Source of the DNA: Hyaloperonospora brassicae
Lineage: Eukaryota; Oomycota; Peronosporomycetes; Peronosporales; Peronosporaceae
Length of the DNA stretch: 64,000 nt
Direction of reading: 5' to 3'
NCBI GenBank assembly: GCA_947650285.1
Contig: CANTFL010001403.1
Span: 275,115 to 339,114, forward strand
The notes under the pieces are model-generated. The model was not told where the DNA came from. It was given only the letters and a program-made list of their open reading frames with translations, and made no database searches. Below are positions 22,997-33,894 of this stretch, piece after piece (position 1 is the stretch's first letter; every line of letters starts with the position of its first letter). A program made the translations under genes and the position numbers.

Positions 22997-25900
22997 CTAC
23001 TGGTTCTTCTTGGCCCACTCGTCCAGACGCTGCTTGAGTTCGCGCGCGTGCATGCGACGGCCGACTAACTTGAGTACCTCGTCAATGAGAATCACGGGCA
23101 GCGAAAACGCCAGCACCATCAGCCACTCGTTCCGGTCGAGAGGAATGACACTGAACGTGTTGGCCAGCACGTCCACGTACAGAATGACAAAGTGCATGAC
23201 GAACGATATCACCATGGCAATCATGAGGTACGGGTTCGACCACGGCGGCATCGTGATCAGGCTGCCGTCTTCAGATAGCGCGTTGAGAGCGTTAAACATC
23301 TCGATCGCCACCAACACCGAGAGCGAGAGCGTCGACGCCGTCTTCTTGCCGTCCGTGAAGTAGCGGCAAGGGTCCGACGAGAAGTCCATACCGTCAAAGT
23401 TGTTGACTGTAAAGTTCTCCCACTCGTGGCACTTGGTCCAGTGGGTCAGCTGGTCGTACGTGATCAGCGTGTGGCCATCGCCAGACGCCTCGTAGTACAT
23501 GTACCAGTACGCGAAAACACCGACGCAAGCGAAACCCACGTAGATGCCAACAACCATATACCGGAAGAAAACCCAGCCGGTGATCAGAGCATCGTCGGTG
23601 CGACGAGGCGGTTTCTTCATAATGTCAGCGTCGGGCGGATTGAAGCCAAGAGCCGTGGCCGGGGGGCCGTCCGTCACGAGGTTCACCCACAAGAGCTGCA
23701 CAGGAATGAGCCCCTCGGGCAGCCCGAGAGCGGCCGTCAAGAAGATCGCAGCCACCTCCCCAATGTTCGATGAGATCAGGTAGCGAATGAACGCCTGCAT
23801 GTTGTTGTAGATAGCACGGCCCTCCTCCACTGCGGCTACAATCGTGGCAAAATTGTCGTCAGCAAGCACCATGTCCGACGCCTCCTTTGCAACTTCCGTG
23901 CCCGTGATGCCCATCGCGATACCAATGTCAGCCTGCTTCAACGCAGGTGCGTCATTCACACCGTCACCTGTCATCGCCGTGACTTCGCCCAACTGCTTCA
24001 ACATCTTGACGAGCTGCTGCTTGTGCTTCGGCTCCGTGCGGGAAAACACCATACCATAGCCACTCGACAAGTACTCGTTACGCCTTTCCATTGGAAGGGC
24101 AAAGAACTCGGCGCCCGTGAACGACCGCGTGCTCAGGTCGTCGCCTTCCTTGAGTACACCAATCTTGTAGCAAATGCTCTCGGCAGTCAGCTTGTTGTCA
24201 CCCGTGATGCAGATAACGCGAATGCCTGCCGTCTGGCAAATCTCAATCATGGGCCTCACCTCCGGACGCGGGGGGTCCAGCATGCTGACAAGACCGATAA
24301 AGGTCAGACCCGACTCAATCGCAGCAAAGTTCTCCGTCTTCTCCAGCATCTTGTGGGCAGGGTGGTGGCGGTCACCGTCGTACGCGCCAAGCTCACCCAA
24401 GTCCTCCTTCTTTGCCAATGCGAGGCAACGAAGCGACTTGCGGGCAAGACTCGACACCTGCGCAAGCAGCACCTGGCGACCAGCATCAGTCAACGGCTTC
24501 ACACTCCCGTCGCCCAGCTCCACGTGAGTACAGCGGTCAATGAGGCCTTCCGGAGCGCCCTTCACAAGCAATAGATTCTGGTTCGACGCCGACGAGCGGG
24601 TCGCGCGGTGCGCCACCGCACCAGACTTTGTGCACAGCACAGACATGGACTTGCGGTCGCGCGAGAACTCCAGGACAGCCAACTTTTTGTTTTGCTGCTC
24701 CATGTGCTCGTTGCAAAACTGAGCAGCCTTTTCAGGAGCAGAGGCGCGCAGTGACAGCATCTCTGCCTGCTTGACTGCATCGTGCGGGAACCCAATCTTC
24801 TCGACCAACACCTTCAGCGCAGCTTCCGTGGGCTCACCAACACGCACATACTTTCCGTCACAGTACTCGATCGCCGACTCGTTGCACAACGAACACACCA
24901 TCGCCAGCGACGACAGCGCGCTGAACCGATCCAACGGAGGGCCTTCGATCTTGCCCACCGGCGCGTACGTGTGCCCCTCGACGTCGTACGTCACGAGGTC
25001 CGTGTCCGACGTGCCAATGTGCGAAAACGTCACGCACGACATTTCGTTCGTCGTGAGCGTACCCGTCTTGTCCGAGCAAATGACCGTCGTGCAGCCGAGC
25101 GTCTCGACCGACGGCAGTTTCCGCACAATGGCATTCTTCTTGGCCATCTTGCGCGTGCCGAGCGCTAAACACGTAGTAATGACCGCCGGCAGCCCTTCTG
25201 GGATCGCTGCGACCGCGAGCGCGACGGCAATCTTAAAGTAGTAGATGCAGCCCTTGAACACCGAGCCGTAGATGGGGTCGAAAAAGTTCTTGTAGTTGAT
25301 CGCCCACACGACAATGCAAATGACGGCAATGACCTTCGACAAGAGCTCGCCAAACTCGTCGAGTTTCTTCGACAGCGGCGTACCTTCGTCGTCCTTGGAC
25401 GCTTCCTGCACGCTCTGCTGGATCTTGCCAATCTCCGTGGCCATGCCCACTTGCGTCACAATGCCCGTGCCCAGGCCATTCACGACCACCGTCGCTGCAA
25501 ACAGCATGTTGGTCTTAGCTTGGATCAAATTCTCCGTGTGCGGCGGCAGCGCGTCAATGCCCTTGTTCACCGACGTCGACTCGCCTGTCATCTGCGCCTG
25601 CTCGACGCGCAGCGCCGTTGTCTTCATCGACAGCAGCCGCACGTCGGCCGGCACTTTGTCGCCCACGCGGATCTCCACCACGTCGCCCGGCACGAGCTCG
25701 CGCGCCGGCAGCGTCAGCATTTCGCCGTCGCGCAGCACGCGCGCGTTCTCGGGCTGCAGATCCTTGAGCGCTTCGAGCGCCGCCTCGGCGTTCGACTCTT
25801 GCCACACGCCCACCATTGCGTTCAGCACGAGGATCACGACGATCACGAGTGGCTCGACAAACGCGCCAATGCCCTCGTCGCTCGCGCGCTGGCTGTCGTG

Positions 25901-26194
25901 CTCGAGCACCGCCAGCGCAAACGACACGACGGCCGCGCCCAGTAAGATCTTCACGAGCGCGTCGTCAAACTGCTCGAGCACGAGCTGCCACAGCGGCGTG
26001 TGCTCTTCTTTCGCGAGCTCGTTAAAGCCGTACGTGGCGCGCTGGGCGGCCACGGCAGCAGCGCTCAGCCCCGTGGCTTCCGTCACGTCAAAGTGCTGCA
26101 GCACGGCCTCGGGCGGCTCGAGCTCGAAGCGGCGCGTCGCGGGCGGGGGAAGCGGCGCGTCCTTCATGGCGCGAGCGGAAGGGGTACACAGCAC
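22997..26194 (-). CDS. SERCA-type (P2A) calcium-transporting ATPase
   Basis: Pumps Ca2+ from cytosol into the ER or related store using ATP. Uninterrupted frame of 1065 residues, typical for the family. Visible in order: an N-terminal cytosolic stretch; the M1-M2 pair; the actuator TGES; M4 with the Ca2+-binding AAIPEGLP; the phosphorylation motif SDKTGTLT with D375; KGAPEGLIDRC in the nucleotide domain; MTGDGVNDAPALKQADIG at the hinge; and M5-M10, including NNMQAFIRYLISSNIGEV and LLWVNLVTDGPPATALG with the Asn, Thr and Asp that bind Ca2+ in M6. The protein ends KKNQ, which fits the C-terminal KKXX ER-retrieval signal. ATG 26194 is the first in frame; ATG 26167 (MKDAPLPPP) is an equally good start. 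The gene stands alone between two decayed tracts. Confidence 0.96.
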   Translation of the reverse strand: MLCTPSARAMKDAPLPPPATRRFELEPPEAVLQHFDVTEATGLSAAAVAAQRATYGFNELAKEEHTPLWQLVLEQFDDALVKILLGAAVVSFALAVLEHDSQRASDEGIGAFVEPLVIVVILVLNAMVGVWQESNAEAALEALKDLQPENARVLRDGEMLTLPARELVPGDVVEIRVGDKVPADVRLLSMKTTALRVEQAQMTGESTSVNKGIDALPPHTENLIQAKTNMLFAATVVVNGLGTGIVTQVGMATEIGKIQQSVQEASKDDEGTPLSKKLDEFGELLSKVIAVICIVVWAINYKNFFDPIYGSVFKGCIYYFKIAVALAVAAIPEGLPAVITTCLALGTRKMAKKNAIVRKLPSVETLGCTTVICSDKTGTLTTNEMSCVTFSHIGTSDTDLVTYDVEGHTYAPVGKIEGPPLDRFSALSSLAMVCSLCNESAIEYCDGKYVRVGEPTEAALKVLVEKIGFPHDAVKQAEMLSLRASAPEKAAQFCNEHMEQQNKKLAVLEFSRDRKSMSVLCTKSGAVAHRATRSSASNQNLLLVKGAPEGLIDRCTHVELGDGSVKPLTDAGRQVLLAQVSSLARKSLRCLALAKKEDLGELGAYDGDRHHPAHKMLEKTENFAAIESGLTFIGLVSMLDPPRPEVRPMIEICQTAGIRVICITGDNKLTAESICYKIGVLKEGDDLSTRSFTGAEFFALPMERRNEYLSSGYGMVFSRTEPKHKQQLVKMLKQLGEVTAMTGDGVNDAPALKQADIGIAMGITGTEVAKEASDMVLADDNFATIVAAVEEGRAIYNNMQAFIRYLISSNIGEVAAIFLTAALGLPEGLIPVQLLWVNLVTDGPPATALGFNPPDADIMKKPPRRTDDALITGWVFFRYMVVGIYVGFACVGVFAYWYMYYEASGDGHTLITYDQLTHWTKCHEWENFTVNNFDGMDFSSDPCRYFTDGKKTASTLSLSVLVAIEMFNALNALSEDGSLITMPPWSNPYLMIAMVISFVMHFVILYVDVLANTFSVIPLDRNEWLMVLAFSLPVILIDEVLKLVGRRMHARELKQRLDEWAKKNQ

Positions 26195-27837
26195 AACGGG
26201 GCGCCAAACAGTCGCACGTGACGCGGTGCAAAGTGCGTTTCCGTCCGTCGGCTGCGCGTCGTCGGTCGAATTCCAAAGTGCCGCGTGGCAAACGTGCGGA
26301 AAAAAGCGAATTGCTGGCGGGCGACGTACTTAGTTCGAGAAGCCCGCGGGGGTGCGATCCCTCTGGAAAGCGATAGGGACACGATGGGGGGACGCACTAA
26401 GTTCGGTCGCACGGTCCCGAAAGAGGGGGGGGGGGGACAGGGGGGGTGGGTTTTTCATTCGCTGTCTTTTTTGTCTTTTTTTCTTGTTGTGGGTTGTGGT
26501 GGGTCGAAGTGGGTTGTTGTGGGTGGGTGGGAGTCTTTGTAGACGGAGGAGACTATGGCTCATGTGGCGACTCGTGTGAGGGACGAGTGGACCCACTGCG
26601 GGACGACACTGACTGTGAAACTGCTTTTGTCTGGTGCGGCGGAAGCTGAGTACAAGTGATGATGGGTTTTTTCGCTCGCGACGGTCGCGATGACCCGTTA
26701 TTTCGGTAATGGCCGACTTTTTCTGTCGAGCCGTTACGGTCATGGGAAACTCGCTACGACCGACGTGGGTGACAGCGCTCATGCTGTCTAACGCCTTTGA
26801 TGGCGCGCTCGATTTGTTGTGTGTCAACGAGACTTGAGACGTATGGGCAATATCGAGTGCACCAACGCGTTCACTGAAGTCGGGATACAACTTGCTAGAA
26901 ACAGGTTTTGCAGCGCCTGTTTCGTCCAGCAGTTCTTCTTGTCAACAACGGTGGAAGCCGATACTACGATCGATCGCACAAGCGAAGCAGGAGCCGCACC
27001 TGGTAAAATGCCTCCCCCCCCTCTAGTCCCCTACTATTATTCGTACCACGTCATTGCGGCCATCGCATGACAAGATCTTTTCACTTGCTTATGGGTCGTG
27101 GCGGTGATTACGGAGCCAAAGACGCATGCGTAGGGCACGAAACGGACGACGGATCCCATAGTCGTAACGCCAAAACGGGCTGGAGCGACTGTAGCCCTAG
27201 TCCAGAAAAACGTCCATCTTACTACGGCAGTAGGAGTCTGCGAACAACCGCTCGCTCGCGTTCTTCAGTTTCTCGCTGCATTGTTGAGACGGCTCTGTCG
27301 TACGCAAAGTAAGTATCGGCACATTTTGGAGAGTCGCAGAGAAGAGAGGAACCGTTTCGTGTTTACGACGATCCTGAGTCACTCACCTGAGAGACCACAA
27401 TCGCGTCGCTATTGTCATTCGTTTTCGTCGCTTGACTGTTTTCTCCGCAACAAGCGAAAGCTTTCCATACAGTCCTACTGGCAACTTGTGCGTACACTGT
27501 GTCGGCGACAGGTACCCTCTATCATATCTGCCAAACACGGCATCCATAGCGTTGTAGATGAAGTAGCTATCGATTCGGATGTCAGTACGTCGTCGAGAAT
27601 GGTACGTGTTCTTGCTCAGCACGACAGAGTCGATGCGTACCGATCAAAACGCATCGACAACTTGGGGCACTGTCTCCCCCTCAAAGCTCCTCCTTCCTTG
27701 CCCAAGACGACGCAACTGCCCAACGAGGAATCGGCAACTGCCGACAGCATTGCTTTCCATCCCAAGACTCGCTCGAGGCAGCAATATAGTCGCTTCTTCA
27801 CGCTTGTCTGGGTCGACGATGCCCACACAGGTCGGCT
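26195..27837. other. Gene-poor spacer between SERCA and the COMM-domain gene
   Basis: No supported gene. The part nearest the SERCA start presumably contains its promoter. It includes a guanine-rich tract on the + strand at 26425-26450 (G12, G7 and GGG runs separated by 1-3 bases) and a near-perfect palindrome TCGCGACGGTCGCGA near 26674. The rest has scattered short open frames with no recognisable content. Confidence 0.5.
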
Positions 27838-28736
27838 CTACGACGGCGGTCCCGTCATCAGCTTCTCCACCTCAGTAGCACTCTCCTGGATGCGGTACAC
27901 GAGCACCCGGAGCTCTTCCACGGAGCACGTAAACACGACCGTCTGGAGTCCTCCGCCACCAACAGGACGAGGCGACTGCACATGCAGCTGCACAACGTAC
28001 AGTGGTTCATGGACACTTCCAGCCCCACTCGAATGCAGCACGTGGTCCAGTCGCCACGACACGTCCACGACTTGAGCAAAGTCAAAGTCTGCTCGACAGC
28101 GCAACATCAGCAACACCATCATCCAGTCAGTGAACCTCGGGCTGGTCCGATACCATCAACACGCCATCAACCAACAGCCGCGTCAATGTGGCCCACGTAC
28201 TGGTACTGTCGAGCACGCGTCGCAGTCTCGAGACAGCGGCAGGTATAACTAACAGGAGCTTCTTCTGCAGTGCTTTATCGTTCACCCCAAGAGCTTCAAG
28301 TTGTTGTTGCTGCCTGTACACAAAACGAGAGAGGAGACAGAGAGCAGAAGAGAACAGCACGACGTGTGCTGCTGTGAGCTCTACAGTCCGAGTATTTTTC
28401 CACACCGATTCGCTGCTGTTCCTTCATCTCGTACCGCTGTTCAACAGGCGATCGCTCGTCTCCTTCTTTAGCACATGCAGCAATGATCGCACACATAGCT
28501 GCCAGAGCTTCGTCGTCGTCGTGGCCGCTGTCAAGGGGCTGGTCGACAATCTGTTGGCTGTTGGGGGTATAGGATCGCTCTGGTGTTAGCTCAACGACTG
28601 CAGCGTCGACCAGAGCCTCCAGCGACGACGCGGATCGAGACGAGAGCCGCGCGAGACTCGAACGAGATGCCACCGACGCAGTAGAGACCACGACGCACGA
28701 GTCGAAGCGGTCGCGGGGTAAGCCGGTGCTGGTCAT
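27838..28736 (-). CDS. COMM domain-containing protein (intact copy)
   Basis: COMMD proteins assemble into the Commander complex, which recycles endosomal cargo. Three exons on the minus strand: 28736-28435, 28313-28201 and 28088-27838, giving 221 residues, the normal COMMD size. Intron 1 is 121 nt (GTACGA..TACAG) and intron 2 is 112 nt (GTACGT..GCAG); both joins keep phase. The N-terminal part is helical and variable; exon 2 carries QLEALGVNDKALQKKLL. Exon 3 carries the COMM domain: FDFAQVVDVSWRLDHVL with the conserved W-R-x-D core, then VVQLHVQ and the closing helix VEELRVLVYRIQESATEVEKL. Without intron 2 the frame hits a stop and shifts, so the splice is needed. It pairs with the secreted protein gene upstream and has a decayed second copy at 59228-60171. 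Family is confident; the exact COMMD subtype is not assigned. Confidence 0.8.
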
Positions 28737-29031
28737 GGGATCAGTCGATGAGTCTGTGTGTGTGTAAGTAAGTGTATGTGTATCTACAAAGCAGAGACGT
28801 CAATCACACAGGCATTGATAAGTAGCAAAAGGGCTTATTCACGTCTTGCATCAAAGCAGCCACACTGCTATCGCATGACTGCAGCCAAGCAGACCCTTTC
28901 GACACCAAACTCTCGGTCTCTCGGTCTCTCGGTCTCTCTCTCGGTCTCTCGGTCTCTCTCTCAGTCTTTCTTGGTCTCTCTCGGTCTCTATTTCGTGGCC
29001 CACCAACCAACCAACCGTCGAAGCGAATGCA
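28737..29031. other. Spacer with GGTCTCTC minisatellite
   Basis: Lies between the COMM-domain start and the stop codon of the secreted protein gene, so it holds the COMM promoter. At 28911-28988 it contains an imperfect array of CGGTCTCT-type octamer units. The corresponding spacer of the second cassette (60172-60307) lacks this array. Confidence 0.8.
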
Positions 29032-29463
29032 CTATGGAATGCCGGATTTGATCGTATAGGTGACCCCCATCGTCGCGAGAGCAAAGAGAGCGAGGAAGTA
29101 AACCACGATCCCGCTTTTCTTCGCTACGTCTCGTTTTCGGTACTTCTTGGCCACTTTCTCCCCGCCTGAAGCGGCCCGCGCTGCTTGTTGGCCAGCGGAC
29201 TTGACCCCGTTTTCCACCCCCGAGCTGCTCTTGGGTACAGACCGCCCGAACGACACGACTTTCTCAATAACGGCCTTTGCCGTCTCGAGTCCTCTCTGCT
29301 CCTGGACGTTCGGGTCCGCCTCGTTGCGAACACGGGCCATCGTCTCCTCCGTGCGCTTGTTCTTCGTGTGGCCTCCAACAGCGATCGAATCCCCACTGGC
29401 AAAACGGACGCAGCTGAAGACGACTGTGGCCATGAACACGGCACTGCCGATTCGGAATCGCAT
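29032..29463 (-). CDS. Small secreted protein with C-terminal membrane segment (effector-family paralogue)
   Basis: A 143-residue protein of unknown function. Residues 1-24 look like a signal peptide (MRFRIGSAVFMATVV, then FASG before the likely cleavage site). The middle is charged and rich in Ala, Ser and Lys. A single hydrophobic span follows at about 117-138 (GIVVYFLALFALATMGVTY), with a short tail KSGIP. There is no RxLR. Its signal peptide (MR-hydrophobic-FAS-G/A-D) and its C-terminal span match the larger protein at 60308-61012. Both genes sit just upstream of a COMM-domain copy in the same orientation, so I infer they are paralogues from one duplicated cassette. A core promoter match at 29491-29506 lies about 30 nt before the ATG. 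It may be an effector or an ER/plasma-membrane protein of the oomycete itself. Confidence 0.7.
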   Translation of the reverse strand: MRFRIGSAVFMATVVFSCVRFASGDSIAVGGHTKNKRTEETMARVRNEADPNVQEQRGLETAKAVIEKVVSFGRSVPKSSSGVENGVKSAGQQAARAASGGEKVAKKYRKRDVAKKSGIVVYFLALFALATMGVTYTIKSGIP

Positions 29464-29490
29464 TGGTATTTATTGCCCCAAGGGGACAGC

Positions 29491-29506
29491 AAAGTTCGTG
29501 AATGGG
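29491..29506 (-). promoter_or_regulatory. Oomycete core promoter match (Inr plus flanking region)
   Basis: Minus-strand CCCATTCACGAACTTT resembles the oomycete consensus GCTCATTYYNCAWTTT at most positions. It is followed by GC, giving ACTTTGC, close to the flanking-region consensus. It ends 28 nt before the ATG at 29463. Confidence 0.5.
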
Positions 29507-32500
29507 CCAATGGCGACTGCCACTCACTCTGTCGCTGCACAAGAAATCGGACGATAGCCGTCACGCGAGTGCACAATATTCTTCTGGTATCAGGTCTGCC
29601 AGCCAAACATTCTTGAACTGGTCCGTTCGCACGAACACAGCCCGAGATTTTTCTTGTCTTTGGGTGGAGTCAGACTGAAAAGCGAGTGGAACGACGATGG
29701 CATCGTACAGCACTGAGCAGAACTTGTCGTAGCCGATACTGCCTGGAGTGGTATGGCCCTCTATAAACCGATATATGTGTCGGCTCCGACCGTTGCAACA
29801 AGTGCCTCGAGGTGCTCATACCTGGTAAGCTCTGCTACTTCATAAATGTATGTGGTACCAAAAGTATCGATTATGACAGAGTTTGTCATCCTGAATCTGC
29901 CGATGACGTGACTCGACATGATTACACTCGTATTCGACAAAGTCGGCGAGAAGATAGATAGTCTATGTTTGCCTTGGGGCACAATCTTTGTCTCTTTGCT
30001 TGTGACGACTCTATGGTCCGACGTCGCGCGCTTGTGTGATGCACAAGTGCCCCACAAGTCCAGATACGTTGCAGGAGTAATCTGACAAAGCACATCATCA
30101 AGTGTCGTCGTCCATTGTCATGATTCGAGTACATCTGTTGTTTGGAGAAGCGTTGCACACTTTTTGGTGTGGACGAGGTCTAGCAGCCACATGTATACAG
30201 TGTGAGGCGGCAGGAATACGCGTACGCAATCAGTTCGACCATTACTGTTTGACGGTTGGACTGCACAGGAGATGCGGCAACGATAGGCAGATTTCTCGAG
30301 TTCTGGAGTTTCATCATGACTATGCAAGAATACAATTTAGGCACCTGCGATTGCATGGTGTCACACAGAAAAGCTGGTAGATGATCTAGCAGTGTTGGTC
30401 ACTGCAGTTGCATCGTCTGACAATGACTCGTTGCGATTGACAAATACACGCGAGCACAGATGTTCGTGTGCTCCTTCATTTTTGTATCATCGAGCGCTCG
30501 TGATGCTTCGACCAGTCCTTTAGGCTGCCGTCGTATTCCCCGTGTTTGCGCATTGTAATGAAGGATCAGGTCGGAAACTAGTGTGAACATTCGAGGAACG
30601 TTGTGCAGACAACAAGAGAAGACAGGTCATCCTGTCCTGTAGTGTCACGAAGAATGTCCATGTTCACACGTATGATAAAGGGTGATAAGGAAGTGCAACA
30701 TATTTACAGTGAAGACCCGTACTAATGGGATGTTCTAGCATTGACTTGTGCGCAGGCGTAGACTTGCGTCTCGTACACTGCCCCGCGCACAATCTAAGTG
30801 TTTCGACTTTGACGTCCATAAATGGGCAGTGACTTCTTTGAGCAAAGCTATAGAGTGACGCCCTCATGTCGCTGATCTGGAATGGCCCAGCTCTTTGCCC
30901 GGCAGCATGAAACCTTTCGTACACTACAGTAACGCACTGCCAAGTCTTATTCCAAGACTCGGTACGCTATTTCGCGTACGCTTTACAATAACCTGCTTAC
31001 ACCAAGACACTTAAATCTGCTGATGATTCCGCCGTCCACGTTCGCTTGTATCTCCTGATGGCACGGACTCAATCAGGAAAAGCTTGATCGTCGTGGTTGT
31101 AACAGGTTTGTCTTACTTCCGCTTGGAACGAGCGTGGTCAAGCGTCCGAAAGTGGGAAGTGTGATTCCGTGATCGCAATCTTCTGAGATTCCAGGACCAG
31201 TCCCGACATATCGCTCAACGAGCATGTATGCATCCAGGTGGCAAGCAACATGGTGCTATATGGTTGGTAGTTCGATGGACGAAGATAGTGTGGCTGTTCA
31301 ATATTCTCCATTTCGTGCTGCGTCGATGATGGGCCTAGCAACACTGTGAAGCGGGAGGAGAAGCAATAGTAGGAAACGATGATCCGAGAAAGGTGGGGGA
31401 ATCGAAATTTGAACTCAGTGAAGAGCTGATCGAATTGTTATTCGTCATACTCGTCATCGACGAGTACGAGATAATGCACTCGAGTCATAGACCGTTTGAT
31501 GCAAGCTACTTCGAATGTAGCACGAGGACCACATCAATGTCAAGAATGTACACAAATTGCAGGGCAAGCATCAAATCGATGCTTGCCAAAGCACTGGCAC
31601 ATCTTACGACAACGGCACAAAGCTCACGCACATTAGCGAAAACTCAAGGCTGTCCGAGAATCGCATATGCATGATCGGGTCGTTGATAGTGCCAAAAGGC
31701 GGCATGGGCCTATACTCGAACTTGTGACGACGAGCTACATTTACGACACGCGATAGTACCGATCTGTTAGTAACCAGACGAGTCTGTCGAGTCAAGTAAC
31801 GTGTTGATTTGTCAGCATCCATACGAACAGTTCAGATGTCTGTCTCCGCGAATCGACTGCGGTGGCTCTACGTTTGCCAGTTCTGTGTCATGTGTCCAAT
31901 CAACCAGCTTGTCCTTGGTATGTTCCCTATATTCCCCACGAGGAGGCTTCAGTCGACGCTTGCTCGTTGAAATAAAGTAGAGAAGTAACATGGGGTTGTA
32001 TGCAGCATTTTAGAAAGTGTCCATCGAGTTGAAACAACGTGTCAATGAAAGTCAGCACACCATCCGTTGGCGACGTGCCCTCTGTTCTCTCGCACTTTCT
32101 CTTTGTAATCTTGCCGAGTTGCATCCGTGCAAAAGTGCAGAAAGGGCAAGACCCAGCTCGGCTGTAACGAGTTGGCAAAACTGTACTGGCCAAATCGCGC
32201 CAGCATGCGACCAAGATCATGACGGATGCACTTCGCCGTGAAGAGGTTTCAGTGGCTTGCTCGCGTGCTCAACTGACGAATGAGTGAGAACTTTTGCTAA
32301 AGTTCAAGTTGATGCCCTGTTGTCACGCGACGGTACTTGATATATTGAGGTTGGCGCTCTCGTTTTCTGGCATTTTGCTCATGCAAGGGGCTCATGGGTA
32401 TACGTCGTGAAGCTGACAATTGTTTGAGTGCACTCGCCGTGGTCGTGAAAAGTGATTGCTCAAGACGACTCCTAAAAATATATTCACTTTCTCTCTCCTT

Positions 32501-33446
32501 CCAACTAATTTTACGTGGTCCAATTCGGCGCGGTAAACAATGGATTGACGCCTTCGCTGACAAACGCACCTGTGACCAAAAGTCTTTCGCGACAAACAAT
32601 TGCTACACTGGCATGAGCGAATGACATACCAATGACATGAGTGCATCGGGGTCTTACGCTAATCATTTGCCATCCGTCACTGACGTCAAAGTTGTTCCAC
32701 TATCGCAAATTCTGTTCCAAACAAGACGGTCTTCGTGATTTTGTCTCAGTACTAAGACAAGGGAACAAGGCTTCCGCTAGAGAAGCGCTCTCGACGCTTT
32801 CCAACGCACATATGCTGCTGGCATTATTGATTACGACACATCGTCGAGAAACGGTGTGCAGGCTAACATAGAACTCAGCAATGATGTTCCGACACATACA
32901 ACGTCAAGCACATCAAGACTCAGATAAAACTCCCAACTTGTGCTCGACTACCGAACATGTCTGTTTTGGCATCGCACTACCAATTATAGGCCTTGCAATA
33001 GTGGATGCGAGACTAGCAAGAAGGACGCAACAGAAGTGGCGTGTTCATGGCTGAAATGGGGTGAGCCGTTCCATGTGCACTTACTACAAGAAGTCGATGT
33101 GGATATTATCGTAATAAATACTGCTCTCCAATATTTACCCTATTTAGTAAGTATTGATGTAATATTACATTCGAAGGTATTATTCTCTACCGCTCCATTA
33201 ATGGTCGATTGAGGTCCTTGGATCAACCAATTAAACCGACAATCGATGCCAATCGTGCGGCAATGTGTGGTGAGCGAGTAGCCATATTTGGTGCTTGTAA
33301 GTAATATATTTCAATCAAGAATTTTTCAGGTAACTAAGTATATTACATATAGTTCGATTGTTCCCTTCCTTTTCTCAATGTGTTCGTCTAAAAGACCAGG
33401 ACTTCCTCTGCACCTACCGTGCACGTGAAGATTCGAGCCACCTGAC
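29507..33446. other. Decayed gene-free tract
   Basis: Stop-dense in all frames. Isolated coherent-looking pieces on the minus strand (for example 29761-29990, reading SVIMSSHVIGRFRMTNSVI) suggest old coding debris, but no family can be named. Composition becomes AT-richer toward the right. No RNA gene or tandem repeat seen. Confidence 0.4.
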
Positions 33447-33792
33447 TGTTAGGAACTATCGTGTTTGACAGGTTTTAAGGTTCAAGTGCTATACCATTGA
33501 ACGGTGTCACCTGATTGGCTGATTACCGTGCGACGTGACATGTGGGACCACGACGGGACGATCGACCAAATGGGACGTGTGGACAGATGGGACTGTGAGG
33601 GACGGAAGCCATGTGACAGGATGTCACATGGGACAGGAAGAGACGTACACCACGTGTGACCTGACATGGTCAAGTTGCAGTTGCCGTTTCTGGTCATACA
33701 TGTCGTAGTGTTGAAGGAGGTAGTTCTCAACACTCGATATATTTTACTTTTACTTCCTACTTCTACTGCGCAAGTGCGCCTACGTTCTAACA
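33447..33792. mobile_element. Candidate long terminal repeat of a gypsy relic
   Basis: About 346 bases bounded by the inverted repeat TGTTAG..CTAACA and followed about 100-250 bases later by gag-like coding debris, which fits a 5' LTR. No matching 3' LTR was found in the window by eye, and no clear primer-binding site follows, so boundaries are provisional. A solo LTR beside an unrelated gag relic is the alternative. Confidence 0.45.
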
Positions 33793-33894
33793 CTGACTAT
33801 ATTGTATTGGTCTAATAGTTTTTATCGTGTTAGTTCAAGCGGTAGGTAACCCATTTTACCTGATAGCACTTCGTGGCCCGACCAGAAGCGACCA

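Noticed and set aside
28089..28200. Calling the first COMM-domain copy a pseudogene because of a TGA and frame change at 28120-28200
   Set aside because: A phase-correct GTACGT..GCAG intron covers exactly this stretch and yields a normal-length COMMD protein.
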